The notes: generated by a model from the sequence alone, not told the origin. 64,000 nt of DNA from Eleginops maclovinus (GCF_036324505.1 NC_086351.1:10943983-11007982), one strand, 5' to 3'; positions 38,577-53,937 are shown, counted from the stretch's first letter. Translations and numbers: made by a program.

Positions 38577-41500
38577 CTGGACACAGAGAGAGTGCAAACA
38601 GTCAGGATTAATATCAACACAGCACTGCAGAATATACATATTGTGTCATTACAGTTATTTTTACAACCATTGAAAGGGTTTCATTTAGACATTAAAAATA
38701 ATTGCATTTTGTATTATTTTTTTACAGGCAATTTTGAATTAACTAGAGTCGACAGATCCTAATTGTACATATTCTTGATTATTTCCCCCCGTATTATCAT
38801 TAATTGTTTGTGCAAATTGAGGGGAAAACAACGTTTCAGTATTATGTCTAAACTGCCTCTGGAAACTCATAATCTGTATCAACCTTGTGCTTCACAAATG
38901 AATAACAATAAACAGAATTGATATACCCAAAACATGCATTAAATGCAGCTCACAGTTCTTTGCAAACAGAGCAATTAAATGAATTCACATGTACAACACG
39001 CAGTATAAATGACAGTGTTTGTATGTGCAAGACATGATTAACAGTATCCTTGTTTTTTTTTCATAGTATCTGGTTTCTACAATCAACAATATAATTAAAG
39101 ATGTGTCACTACTACACACATGACATGTGATAGTGTCAGTAATAGTAGAAGTAGTGTGTAAATATGCTCACACGGAGAAGCGCAATCTCAATGTGGCTAC
39201 ACCATTTGTTGTATTGTATCATAGTTATTATTTGACATGAATGCTTTTTGTCTCCTATATCTAATAATGTGTGGAATATTTCTATTTGTACGTACACAGA
39301 TCTTTTTAGCCTCACATAAATCACTGCAGAGAAACCACAACATGTCAGTGTAAGGCATACTGTGTTTCGGATGCATGCTTTTTAGCGTGAGTGTTCACCC
39401 GGGGTCAAATAAATCTTTGCTTGAGAGTTATTGAGTTATTATTAACACAAAGAAAGCAGGTGTGTGTGTGTGAAAGAGTGTGTGTATTTGTGGCTGCAGG
39501 GCTGCTGCGTGTGGAGAATGCGGAGCTGGCTCTTCAGTATGGACTGAAGGCCCCAGGGCCGCAGCTCCTACCACTGGTGTCAGCGCAGCATTGTCCCCTA
39601 ACCCCAGTGCTCGTACATCAACCTGAGCACAACGTTGCGCTCGCATCAGACGTCAACGTCCTTGCCACGTTCCCCCCCCGAAGCTCATAAATCAGCGTCA
39701 GCCCCAAAAAAGTCTCGTCTTGACAGGAAGATAAGGTCTGAACCTGTCTCTGGGAGTGTATGTGTGTGTGTGTGTAGTGCGTATGACAAGTGAAATAGAT
39801 TTAGATTCTTTCCTGACATCCCAAAGATCTTTTTTTTCTCCCCATCACAGACACAGGCCTATATCTGTGTGACAGAGACAGGTTGCAGTTGTAAATCATA
39901 CACACACCGATGAGCATGTGAGCACACACACAAACTCAGATGTTTAAGTGGTGACATCATAAAATCACAAGGGGGCAGCAGTGTGTCATCCTCAGCCTGA
40001 TGCTGCCTCTCTCCCTCTTTGCCAGTTCTAGGTCATGTCTCAAGGGGGATTATTATTCAATTATTAAATGAAGATCGAAACACTGTTTCCAATGTGTCCC
40101 TCTCTCCATCACTTCTTACTGCTCCCTTCAAATCCTTCCTGAATTTGTCTTTCACCCCCTCCTCTCCATTTCTCTCATCCCTATCGTTCAGACTAACATG
40201 ACGGGAAGATTAATTGTTCAACATTCATCCTTTGCTCTCTTTCTCCTCTCCTCTCTGCTCTTCACTTTCTCTCATTACATCATTTAACTAGCCTGCAGAG
40301 GGTATTAGTGGTAGAAAAAAAAGGGGAAAATGCTTCAAGGGAACTATATTTATAGTGAATGCAAAAAAAAGGGAGAGAGAAAGACCACGAGTGAGGGATG
40401 AGTTTAGTTCCACCAGGGAGGCGTGAATGCAAATTGAGTAAAAAAGAGAGAGCCAGAACAGAGAAGACAGAAAAAAAGAGGCAGTGGGAGAGTTTTACGC
40501 TACCAAAGAAAAGCAAGTTCTCTGAGATGAAGGGATAATGGCAACCAAAAAAAAGAGAAAAATGAGGGGGAGGGCAACTCCGAGCATCTTGAGTAATCTG
40601 AAAGTAAATCACTTCTCTGAGATAAAAGCTGGCATTAGGATTCCCACTGTGTATGCGTCTGCTTGGTTTGTGTATGCATCTCTGCGTGTGATTTCAAAGC
40701 ATCTCATCTGCCGACATTTCATATTTGATGTGGTGACATCTATAGGTGTGAGCTACACTACACACTTGCATACTTAGAATACAAAAGAGAAGGTAATTTA
40801 GAATAAGTGTGTCTTAACAGTGATTGTGTGTCATTTAAAAAGGGGCATGGAAATACTAAGGAATTTAAATGCATGATTTAAATCATACATAGAAAATAAA
40901 TGTGCATTGGGGAATAATCCTGTCCACGGTAATGCAGTATTTGACCCTCTGCGCACTAACTGGGTTTCAGTATTAAGTGGCATATTAATGTTTCCAATAA
41001 TCTTTCTTCATTTGTTCAGTGAACAACATTTTCCTACGTGGATTGTTGCACGTATAGTAATTGAACATGAGACATCATAAATGGTATTAGTAACACCTAT
41101 GATATTTTTTCGGGCTATAACAAGTAAAAATATCTGTCTGTGAGAAAATGGGTTATTAAAAGGTGCTGAAAAAAAACATACTCTTTATTTAAATTGTAAT
41201 AAAATCAACCAATTGCACTAGATTCACACACTTCACAATGAAATACATCGAGTTGGGTGGGATATTTAAGACATTTTTTAAGGGTGTAACGGCACTGCTG
41301 CTTCCAGAAGACCAAAACAACAGGAGGTGTCACTTGGGAGTGAAGCACTGATTATTGATTTGAAGAACAAAAAAAAAGTAATGCAGGTTAAATGAGTGCT
41401 GCAAAAACGGTAAAAAGCTATTTAATTTCATGAGACATTCATCCGTAGCCTGAAATGTTTGTTTTTAAATTGTTTTTAAGACAACTACATTTCCATTATT

Positions 41501-44500
41501 TGTAGTGTGTCATCTTAGTGCAAGGTGCTGTGAGTTAATTTAATCAGCAACCAACCAAACGGATGCAGGATGATATCAGATTAGAAGTGAAACAGCAATT
41601 TGTCACCCTGAAATTGCCTTAGGATGGATTGGTTTCATTCAAAGTAAAGCATTATGTGTTGTTAACTTTCAAATGTAATAGACCAACAGGAGAAAGATCC
41701 CAATCAGTTCCACCACAAGGAGATTTTGAAACAAAAAACCACCCTGGTTTTGGTCAGTACTTGGAAATATTTGGATTCAAGTAAAGTATTATTCCTTGCT
41801 TGGACATTATATCGTGATTTATTTCATTTCAGACAGTGTCGACATGTTTTACTGTCAACCACTTTGCTCCATGTGCTGATGTCAACAAGTTGATTTAAAT
41901 AATGTACTGAATTGTTTTATTCAACCGATTCAAAAATCCATAAACTGTCTTCGCTGTGACTCACACTTAAGTGAAGCAGTCGGCTATAAAGTGTGTGTCA
42001 GGATTGTGCCCTTTCTTTAGTGCAAAGTTGGTGTGACAGCCCAATACCAGTCACGATCATATTCCTCCTTCAGTCTGCTTTAAGACAAAAGAGAATACAA
42101 TAAATATTTACATTTTAAAAACAGCTTTACATAAAAAGTGTGTGAAAATCCACTCCGACCGAGGGAATCATGTTTCTCCTTTTATCCCAGAATATAGGAA
42201 CCAAATGTGGGGGATATTTTAAACCCTTTTTTTAGTAAGAGTTTTATAGATAGTATTTCTGTTTTAAATGTTCAAAAAACTGATGGAGAGATATGAAAGA
42301 GATAGTGAAGCTAGTGTGTTGCTCTCTCCTGATGCCTCCCTTTCATTTTGTGTTGTATCACCACTAATTTCCTCCCTCGTACGCGACACCTGGTTAGTTG
42401 AAGCTGCTAGTGACGACAGCTGAGAGACGAGAGCTGAGAGAGACACTTTATCGGCAATAACAAATCTGATGTGCACAGCAGAGGCTCCGATGAGCAAAAG
42501 AACACTTATATCTACAGATCCACCAGGGGACGGAGTGATGGAAGGATGGAAAGAAAGATGGGAGGGTTTATAGGATGAGACGAAGGGTAGTCGGGGTTAA
42601 AAGCTGCAGAGTCTGGCCACCAGGGAGCAGAGGGTGATAGCGCGAGGGAGCAACAGCTAAGAGCAAGATCAAAGTGGGCCTGGATCAATGTCAGTACTGT
42701 AAAATCACATCAGAGAGCGTGTGAGAGAGAGAGAGGGAGTATGTTGCCTATATAAATCAGTCGTGGGCTACATAATGCCACAGCGTTACCCCCTGCCTGC
42801 CTATTATCTGGCTGGCCTGTTGGAGAACTGTACATCGATAAAACACTTTGACAGTAAGAGCAATCTTTCCTTTTTGAAACAAGAGCTTAGAGTACCAACT
42901 AACTCTGCTGTGGGTAAGATGGCAGTCTTTGAAGAGAATGGAGTGGCTGGAGGATTATAGCATGGAGTTACGCTGAAAATATACCATGTTTTGCAACAAA
43001 AGGAAATTAGCCAATATACAACATGGTATTATTAATGCTGGCTCACTGCCTCACAAACATAGACACTTCAATAAAACAAAGGCACCATTAATGTTGTTAG
43101 TGACTTACTACTAAGAAAAGTTAAAATGACTCTTAAGAAAAATAAAGGACCTCAAGCATGCGTTGACAGCAAGTAGTTCAACCTAAATAACCTTCATCAG
43201 GTAGCGAGCATCACAACAGTTTCACATATAGATGGTAGCTGATGAGTGGTTGTTTAATTACCATTTTTTCTTACAGTAGGAATAACATTTTTGACGAATT
43301 TTGGTAATTTTCAAGATATTTTCCTTCATTTATTAAACTATGATTATACTTCGGAGGCTGTTGGCTGTTAAAAGTCTGTTTTCTCAGGTTGTTTCATTTA
43401 CAGAAGTGAGATATTATAATATCACCTGACCTGAGATAACCTTTTAAGACTTAGATTAAAAATCATGAAAACTTAAACAGAAAAGAACAAATATGAAAAA
43501 CCAAACTTCTTCAAAGATTCTTAAACATCTATATTACTTTATCTTGAAAAAACATGCTGGTTAGCCAAAAATTACTCAGCACAGTGAATGCTAGCATGTG
43601 AGAACTTGACCTAGAGGTCACACATGGACATCTGTTTTTTACTCTATCAAACGACTAAGTGCTCAACGATTAAAAAGTAGAAAACCACAGGTGGCTGATT
43701 GGATTGCGTGGGCGTCAGTGTGTGTAACTGCCAAAAAAACATGCATGCCTAAGTAAATCAAGGTCACATAAATCAAAGGAGTCACTGCTGATAGGTACAA
43801 GGTTGGGCTGGATTAAAACTTGTCCAGCAGTGTAACAAATGATTGCCAATCAGGACTTAAAAGATGTTCCCCCTTGAGGCCAGAATACTTAATCCCATCT
43901 CAGTTTGGTACAGAAATGCTAACATTGTTGCGGGAGGACTCCAATCAGACAGCGGAGCGGTAGGTATAATTGAATAGCTCCCCTGCTGAATGGAGACTCC
44001 CAGAGATCTGTAGCATCAATGAGGCCCTCATCAAACACAGGCAGGAGTCCTTCCTATTCCATCCTCTTCCCACTCCCTCTGCTCAGCCTCACTCAGTTGT
44101 CTCCTTGCCTCCATTTGTTCTCCCTTCCTCTGTTTCTGTCTAAGTATTGCTTTTGTCTAAGAGGAAGCATACAGACTAGAGTATTTAAGAGAATGTGTGT
44201 GTATACATGCCCTTTAGCGATGCCATCTGATTCAATATTGTTTGACATTGAAGATATTGAGATGCGACTGCTGCCAAAAAGTAACCATCCTTCCTTTTTG
44301 CTGTGTTCTGCCTTTTTCTTTGTCTTCTCCTCTCCATCCTTCGATCATTTCTTCCTGAACCACTGGAGGAACATGCCTTGGCAGGTGTGTGTGTTTGGAA
44401 GGGGGCGTGTGAGGGTGTGTGTCCAGATATGTTGTAGTGGTTGAGTAGGTTCTAAATTCTCCTCATTGAAATCAATACCTGTCTAGAGTGTGTCCAACAG

Positions 44501-44914
44501 ACTGGAATATGCTGCCTTCTCTCAAGGCCGCAACACACAGACTCACACACATAGACACACACACACATGCAGTCCCACTGACACACACACAGTTCTGCCC
44601 TTGGAGCGATGGTTCATCATTGGTAATTGATCAAAGTATTACAGCTAACAGGGTTTCTTGCCAAGCGGCCTCACACGCAGCACCGACATGATCCCATAAC
44701 ACGAGCAGCATTCTCTGAATCTCTATCTCTCTCGCTCTCTCTCCACACTTGTCTTCTACCTCGTTTGCTCCATTTTTCTGCTCTTGTCTTACTTCTCTCG
44801 AGCTCTTAAGCACTCTTTCTCTTTCCTCTCCTTCCTCCTGATCCTCATCCATCATCCTCTCCCTCTCTCCTCCTCTCTCTGCTTGTAAAAATTGAATATG
44901 TGGTGTGTGAGAGT
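38577..44914. other. No exon seen; presumed efna3 intron 1 or upstream DNA
   Basis: No sequence matching an ephrin first exon (signal peptide, then the AVYWNSSN-type start) was recognised. A locally GC- and CpG-rich patch is at about 39,478-39,712 and the second copy of the old repeat at 41,521-41,630. The rest is AT-rich. Confidence 0.5.
41521..41630. repeat. Old interspersed repeat, copy 2
   Basis: The partner of 37,977-38,096, in the same orientation and about 3.5 kb away. Confidence 0.55.

Positions 44915-44969
<55 letters not shown>
44915..44969. repeat. (GA)n microsatellite
   Basis: About 27 GA units with one AA interruption. A CT-rich stretch at about 44,720-44,883 precedes it, so the two could fold on each other. 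Confidence 0.93.
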
Positions 44970-44971
<2 letters not shown>

Positions 44972-47900
44972 CTCCGGCAGCACAAAACCTAATGGCAGGC
45001 GTTATTAGCCCTCTGATCTGAGCTGTCTTGCTTTCACACAGAGCCAGGTTCAACACTCCTAACCCATTATGTGTACAACAAGCATGTCCTCCTGCACATG
45101 CATGTTTGCAATCACTCATGCATGCTTTATTGTGTGAGGTTTGTCTGCACACGCAAGACACACATGAATGAAATGAAACGAAAATGAACCAATAAACAAC
45201 AGATGGTGGAACACGTGCTGGATACGAAGACAAAGACTAAAAAGGGGAGGAAGAGGAGATCGGGGAAGAGGGTGGATAAAAGCATGAACGACAAGAACTG
45301 AAAGGAGATGAGACAGTGCACTTTGATCAAGAAAAATGTTGTTTAACCTGTGAATGAGCCCGGGAGTAGTGGTCTTTACCTTAATTTGTGTGTTTATCGA
45401 TTTTGTTTTCAACTTTTATTTATCGTCCATTTCACAAGCCTCCTACTCAGCCTATTTTACGCACCAAAGGGTTTCTCCACTTCAAGGCTTCCTCTACCTC
45501 TCAAGTGTCATTCACCAAGTATCTGCCAATAGCGACCTATCTCTCCCTCTTATTCTATCACTTTGCTCACATCAATCCTTCCCGGGCTGCTCTATCTCTC
45601 TGTTTCCCTACATCTCCCGCTGTCTCTGTTCCCAAAGCCCTTACATGAGCAATAGTGATCCCATCAGACACTAGGCCAGCTGAGGCACAGAGACACACAG
45701 AGAAGAGAAAGGCAGTGTATGTTCCCTAAGCTCTCCGATGATTGATAGTGATCCTGTCTGATGGCTGTGTATAGACTCAGCACTCAGTGAGACATTACCC
45801 TCTGACCCAGCTATTGATTCTCTGCATTTGCTGCCCCAAACACACAACACTAGTCATGACCCTGTCCGCGCAAAATACACACACAAACACACACACTCGT
45901 CTGAGAGTACAGTCCTACAGATTGATAGTTTTGCGGTGTCCTTTGAAACTTGATCAATTTGCTGCATTACAATCACTCTCGCTGCCCACTTCCTGGCCGA
46001 ATCACATGGCACCCGTGTCCCGCTGACTGATGTGTTTGGGTCAGGGTCTGGAGGCTTGAATATCAGGGCTGCAGGGAAAAGCACTCCAGAGCTGGGTAAA
46101 CCTCAACAACAACAACAACAACAACATTACTCAGATCCCTCTCTTGAGCCACATTAAACAGGGTCCATGGGTGAGAAACATTGCTTTCCAGACAAGAGTG
46201 CAATGTGGAAAGAGAAGTAGTGCCATCTATCACACAGACATGGGTCAGATATAGTGTTGCGAAAAATTCTTCATCTGCTTGCACTCGTTTGAACCTACTT
46301 GACCCACGACGTAGGTGGGAGCTAATATACAAGCTACTATCAGCTACTAAAGGAACCTATTTAAAACTCACTTTCCTTTTTGTTTGCACTGCCAACAGGC
46401 TGATAGATAATCCTCTATCGAGTACTTCAAACTGGGGTAAAACAAAAGCTTTGAATGATTTGCAACCGTTATTTGACCCATGTCCGATATCAGAGACAAG
46501 TTAAACACGGAGAGGATATTTTCGCCATTGTGAGTCCAAGGAGGCGAAGCCAGAAAGAAAAGCGAGACAGAGAGGAGTGCCAACCGAGCTCCAGCCTAAT
46601 GGGCTTCCAAGACAAAACCACAGCTGGCTTTCAACATTTGTCTCCATGACGACAGAAGAAGCCCTAGCTATGCGGCTATTGTAAGAAAAAAAAAGGGGGC
46701 TACAGGGGTTCATTGCTTTGTGCAAAAACCCATCTATCCCCTTTATCCACCATCTCCCCTCTGTCTCTCTAATGGCTAATTAAGTACCACTTATTACCAT
46801 TACACATGATCACAAATCATCAGCTATTACTGTGGCAAATTCTGTGTCACACCGTTTTCAGGAGGAGATCTCTGTCTCAGTGCGGCAGCAAAAGGAACAA
46901 AGATTAAGGATAAAAGCAGACAGGGGAAGCAGGGGTGTGTTACTAACGGCTACAGGCAAAATTTGGATTGGTCATTTAATGTACTACCAGCAAGACTTCA
47001 TTTGGATACTATAGGGGACATCCAAAGGTGACATTAGGAAAGGTTATTTTTGTATTAAACGAACTCTGTTACTGTCAGTTACAGAGCAAAATAAAAAGAA
47101 AGCATTATTATGATGTTAAGTTGTACCAACTTTAAATTCATCTATCAGACTTTTTCATTTGCTTAGAAAGTGATGAAAACCCACTACACAAAGGGCAGAA
47201 ACAGAGCACTTGGGTTTTCAGGGTAAATAGAAGAGCTGTTAGTCTCAGGGCACGGCAGATGGATAACCACACACAGAAAAAGAGCAGCCAAATATATAGC
47301 AGACTTGGGAGTTACAAGCAGACATCAGCATGAAGTCTTTAAGTGTTTAAATGCGTCTGGGTATTCTTGTCAGACTGAAGATGACATTGAGCTCGAACAC
47401 TTGGAGCATTATGGATGTTCTATTAATGCACTGTGACATGGAGAATTAAATAAATGTATTCGCGTATAGCCGGTCACAAAGGCCTGAAATTAAAGCATGC
47501 AGATTGAGACACAATGCTAATCTAAGCGATAAGTGCTCAATTACCCGTTTAGGAAAATAATTCTGCTCCGTGGAATCAATGGAATAAAACAATGAAGGGA
47601 TAAAAAAAAAAGGACTGCACTAAAAAAAAAAAACAGCCATGTTCGGCCTCACTTCATCTTGAGAGTTTTATATTTTTCTTTTTTATCAAAGCAGAACATA
47701 AAAGAAAATCACAGCACAGATGCTTCAGTGCAAAGACCTTCCACAGTGATAACAGAAACACATGACACATGTTTTGTGGTGAATGAGCTCTATCAATGCC
47801 AGATTTTGAACTCTGCCCACAATATGCTTTACAAAGGACTTTTGGTGATGCACTCGGAGTGGAAACTAAAACTTTGGGATGTGTTTCGCTAAAAAGATGT

Positions 47901-50900
47901 GTGTGTGTTTACGGGGTGCTTCTACAGATGCGACCGTATGAAGCTTTTCCTCGCTATCTTCCATTACGCCTCCAAAGCAGGCCTGAGAAATGTTACCAGA
48001 GCCAGCCAACACTGGGCACTGACTTGGTCCCGGTGCATGATACCACCACCCCCCTCCCACAGTAAATTACCTGTCAGAAACTTAAACTCTGCACAGACTG
48101 TGAAAGTTAATACAAACAATAATGAAAATGCAGCAGGACAATGATGGAAAGAAATTCAATTGCAACAAAACGTAGTTAGCTTGAGGTCAGATGACAACAG
48201 GACACCTGCTGGATCCCTGCATGGCAATTAAAATGTTAGATAGTATAGCGTAGTTTGGGAAACATGTGAGGTTACGGTTACACACATTAAGCTTTAAATC
48301 CAGTTGATTCTACAAGCTTGTGTGTTTGTGGGTGTCAGTATTTCATGATGTGGCCGACTCTCTCCACTGAACATGAGCAGACTGTCAGACTCGACAGTCT
48401 ATCAGTGGAACATCCCTCTCCCATTTCCCTCCCTTCTCCCTCTGTCTCCCCCACTATCACTCTCTCTGCCCTACTCTCCTCTTCTGTCTCTCCATCCTTA
48501 TCAGTGTCCTTCCATCCGTCTCGCGTTCAATTTTTCATTTCAGGTTCAATCTTTTTGACGTACTCACACTCCTCCTCCTCCGACAACACCTCGCCCTCCC
48601 TTTCTGTCTTCCTCTACTGGCCTGTCAATCTGGCGTACCCGCCTTCGCTCCCTCTCTCTCACATGAAGTCAATATGCCTCTATGTGGCGGTGACCTGTCA
48701 GTCATCATAAGGCAGTCAGCAAAATGTGCATTCATGTGGACCTGGTGTATGCGAGTGTGTGTTTAGGGGAGAGAAAGGAAATGTTCCCGCAATCAGAATT
48801 CTCAGGTTTTGGAAACAAAGTTACAAGTCACTTACACTCACAATGTGGACACTTTGTATCCACATCCCAAGCAGTTCTTTGAGTTTGTGTAAATTAAATA
48901 AATCAGTGGAGGGTGACAAACCATCTCTAACAAAGCATATCATGACCCAAACAAAGCAAATCCACTATACCAAAAAAAAATCTGTATTTGTGTGTGGGGG
49001 TACAGCACGGGTCGGTGCGCACGCTGCAGCTTCACCGTGACTTACTGCTTCAATTTAAGACGTATTCCACATAGATCTTCCTTTATTCTTTATTATTTCG
49101 GCAAAAACTACAGTAGTTAATTCTACCCTGTACCCCCCACCCACCTACCAATAAAATAAAAGATAATAATTCCTCTGAAATATTGCAGCACAATATGAAA
49201 CGCTGTGATGTCTTTCTGTCTGCACTTTTGATGAGGTTTGACTTCCTGCAGGTTTTTTATTTCATTTTAACTATTGAACTCTTCATCTACTTATTTCAAA
49301 ACAAACTTCTGCTGCCACTTGGAGCATAAAAGACATCTCTTTATATGTGCCTAGGGGTATATCTCCTGAAAGAACAGGAAATTAAAAAGGTATCAGCTGA
49401 ATCACTTTTGTGTTTTATGAAAGCAAATGGAGAGTGGCAAAGTAAGCATTTATTCATTTATAGAAACTGTGGTTTATGACTTTAAACAACTCTCCCGCTC
49501 TGAGTGACATGCATCAGTGACAACAGCAGCAAACAATAAAGCCGGCAGCCTCACGGGTCCATTTAAGATCTGACATTCTATGCGCAACATTAGGGATTAT
49601 GAATTTGTAGGTATCTGTTTGGGAAATGTTATGAAAACTGTTGTATTTATTTGTACTTGGGCGTTTACTCAAAGGGGACAAAGCAGTGGGATGTGTATAT
49701 GAGCTCTCATAAAGTCAGCCCACGTCCCAGTGCAACATCTCGGCCATATAAGCAATGCCCGCTCTGCTTTGCTGCTGGAATATGAAATATGCATGGACCA
49801 TAAAGAGCATATGGACCATCCATCTCAATATCCGCTACACCAGACCATCAAAAAAGATCATTAAACCTAACACACACGTACACACAAAATGGCACATAAA
49901 CATGCACTCCCACGTCGTGCATAATGGTTTATCAGTTTCAGTGCCAACTTTCTGCTGACAGAGCACACCTAGTTACAGGCAAAGGCATGCACGCACTTAG
50001 ACTGACACACACGCAAATACACATTAAGAAAAGAGAACAGCATTCATGTAGAATTATGCATGTCACATTCCTAGTCTTAATCTAAATACATTACAATCAG
50101 CTGTCGCATAATAACAGTAGACATTGAGAAACATTAACACGTCTTTGTTCCGCAGTTTATCTAACACACACACGCACGCAAACACATGTGCCACCCCTAT
50201 AAGCTGTCGCTCTATATTTTCTTTACCATGGCCCCGTCAGGCTCTGTCACTATCAGGCGCTCTGGCCCTCCACTGCAGGGAATAAAGATTTAATATGAAA
50301 CTCACAAGGAGAATGAAAAGAGAGAGAGTCAAAGTCACAGTGACAGTAAATCGGACAAAAAGCCCAACCCATGGCTAGTTGGTTTTGCAAAGAGACAACA
50401 AATGCACGGATACAGAGCAAAGTCAGGGAAACTGTTCACAGAGCAAAGCAGGAAGGGAGGATGGGGTGGACAACACGTGAAGGTGAAGTCGGGGGATGAA
50501 GAGGAAAAACACAACGTCTCAGGAAGAGAGTCAATTCTCATTCACTCAAACTTTTACAAAAGTGACAACATATAACACAGACTTCAACCGGGTGAGGCAT
50601 CTGTCCTCCTTCTTCTCTTCCCTTCATTCCTCACCCTTTCCCTCATCTCCTTTCTCTCACATCTCTCTAATCTCTTTCTAACTACACTATGTGTCAGCAA
50701 TGAGTCTGACACTAAGTCAGCGTCATATTCTATCATCCATGCAGACAGAGACAGGAGCAAACGCAAACAGGACAGCTACAAGACGGGCTTCTTCTTTATC
50801 TGATCTCTTTACTCCTTCAGCCCTTCCTTCTTCATCCCGCCATCCCATTTCCCCCGCAAAACGTGTCAGCCCAGGTGCAGCAAACATCAATCTGCTAATG

Positions 50901-53900
50901 GCCACTGCTCTCTTATTAGTTCTCACTATGGCTTAAAAAGCCCATTCAGTTTGGTGAAAAGCTCTGATATATTCGCAACAATGAAGATAGAACGAGAGTT
51001 GGAGCAAATGTGCAGCATGTGTGTGCTTTCCAAGATGTTATAACTGCCACCTTGTTTTCACCTTCACAGCAGAGGGCAGAAGTTGGAGAAATCCAATTTT
51101 TGTTGCCAAGTTCTGAACTTGTGGGTGTAATAATTTACGTATTTATGTTATGTGTCTCCAGTGCCAATTTCCATTTCCTATACACGGACTGCCTGTATAA
51201 TTTAACAACTGTAAACATTTATTTACTTTTCCATCAATTTGATGTGGTTTTTATTACTCCGGTATCCACGAGCCCCAACTGCTGTTGCTATGGAGAAGAA
51301 GCCAATTGGAGGCATTTTGTGTTAATGCTTGATTGTTGTAGAAAAGAACAACAAATCTAAAGTTAGAGTGTTGACTGAATGCATAGAGGTGTGTTTAGAC
51401 AGAGAGCAAAGAACATTTTCACCTCATGTAATTACCGTGAAATTGTATTTTGGATTGTTGGGGTTATTTGCCCCAAAGTGCATTAAAACCAACTTTAAAA
51501 TATGCATTGCATTTCCGTCTGAACTCACACTGATCATTAGGCTTCCCATTAGTACATCTCACAGCTTGATTTTAAACTAAAATATTGAAAGTTGTAGTTA
51601 ACTTTGTCACTTTTATGAATAAGCTTGAATGTTTTTACCCAAGCACCGACCTCCATTTCTCAAACCAAGATAGCGATGGCTATAATAATTCACGACGTCA
51701 CTGTGACTACATCCAATTCAACATACAAACATATATATGGTTTGACTTGATATTTTCATACTGAAGAGCTCATCCTTTATACTGATGATTCAAACCACAA
51801 TAGCCTACCCAAGCTGCTATTCACCAAACATTTTCTATGCACAAAATGAACAGGACTGTTACCTTTGGAAACCTGTATGTTCAAAATATCTCCTCCCACT
51901 ACACAACTCTATTTCTTAGTCAACCAGCTTCTTCCTGTGGGATATTACACACCTCCAGTATTCTGCATTCTAGCGCCCATGTTCTGGATATTGCTCAAAA
52001 TGTGAATGCAGGAATACTCAGGGACTGTCATTGGTATATGGCTGCTTTCTGGATTTAAAAAGATCTATTTTGAAACCAGATGTGCCACCTGCTCACCTCA
52101 GCTGCTGCGGAGCTCCTTTGACAGGCAGACTCCTTTCCTTGTTAACAGTACTTTGATTCAGCCAATTTCAGGAATATGAAAAGATGCTGTCATGTCTTGG
52201 GAGGCATTTGTTGTGCCTTTATGAATGGTGTCAGTGTGTATGTGCAGCTGGCTAAGGACTGATGCTGTATAACTTGGTGAGTAAGTAATTTTACACCTCA
52301 ACAGATGTGTGTGTAAGAGTGGGGAAATCACAAACAGTCTCTGCTGTCGTTACAAAAAAACCAAAAAAACACACCAGACAAATGATTCAACAGTGTTTGC
52401 TTTTTTACGTTTTTGTCCCCTCTGGCAAGGACTTTCTCTCTCACTCACTGTCCTTGCTCACCTTCAAACACTTCGTTTTTCAGTCTTTTCTGAGTCTGTT
52501 CGGCATCACCTGTTCCTCCCAGCCCCTGCTCCATCTCTCCTCTGCCACCGAGGTTTAGTCATAATCCCTGCCTTTCTCTCCTGTCGTTTACTTCCCTCTC
52601 TATCTTAGTAATTATCTCTCCGCCCTGTCCCCTCGTCGCACACCCTGTCATCCATCTATCTGCCTCTATGTAAAATATCTCCATCTGCTTTAACTTTCAT
52701 ACATTTCCATTCCCTGCCCTCCCTTATCGCACTGGTCTGACCCCTTCATCTCTCCCCTCTTTCGCTCCATCCTTCTATCTCCCCTCCTCTCATCAGCGCC
52801 CTCCTCCCGCCTGCCTGCATCCGTCTTTCCATCCCTCCTCCCGGTCACGAGCAGATTGAAATTCAAACCCGAGCTTTATTGTCGGTCCGTGCGGTCGGCG
52901 ATTTGCTTAGCACACGTTCCTGTGCGAGGCCGTGGAGGTTGTGAGCAATCTGGTTTTGGGTGTTCAGAGAGAAGATAAAGCAACATCAGAGGCAGCGGCC
53001 TCCGACTCCACCATCCATTACTTTGCTGTAATGTTTATCATTGCCACTGAGCTAGTAGCAGCAGCAGTTCGGAACTTAGTTTCTCTCTGAGGCAGAGCTA
53101 ACTCGCTCTAAATGCTCCAACACACCTGCATTTAGCTCTTCTAAGCGTGCAATCAGTACTTCTTCCTCTTTCCCTCTGCGACCTCTATTTATTCTCCTCT
53201 ATTTCTCCGGTCTTTCTTACATATCCTGCTCTGACGTGTTCAGGCCACCATTTCTTCTATTTTCCAAGTCAGAGCTACAGCAAAGAGAATCAGAGACAAT
53301 GAGAAGAGGAAATGATGCTCAAGATTTGGATGGAAAGGTGTACATGTGAAACATCAATATTCAATTATGTCTGCAATTTGGTTATCATCAAGAGTTTCCT
53401 GGTTATAAGGGCTGCAATACAGCATAGGAACTGAGGTAATTTGTGAATATATATAGATATACTCGGATTCTCAATTGAATTTCCAGAAAACATAATATAA
53501 TTCAACATGCAGTGCTATTCTGATATAGATTTACATATCCCATTATTTTACCATGGGCTGCAATGATTGCCTGTCCATCAATGAGTCCATCCATAGAAAA
53601 TCAGTCTGCACCAACCATAGTCATATCTCATCATATTTGAAGCAATGTGTATATTGAATATTTGGGGGTTTTATGACTGACCTTGGGACAAAACAAGACA
53701 TTTGATTGTAGCTTTGAACACATTGTAAAATTGAAGCAAATGAAAATACAGCAAAGAGACCTGCTAACAAATAAATGACAGGCAGGTGGTGTGTATGAGT
53801 GTATGGGTGTTGGGCAGGTAATAGAAAGGGATGTTTGTTTGCCAATACGTGTGAGCAGCAGTCAGGTTACATACACATTTGCAGGTGTCGCATCTTCTCC

Positions 53901-53937
53901 TGCAGGCTGGCTTCTCCTCATGTGTATGCTTAAGAGT

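Noticed and set aside
44631..45233. 200-codon minus-strand ORF
   Set aside because: Its centre is a SLSLSL translation of the GA repeat and the rest has no recognisable motif.
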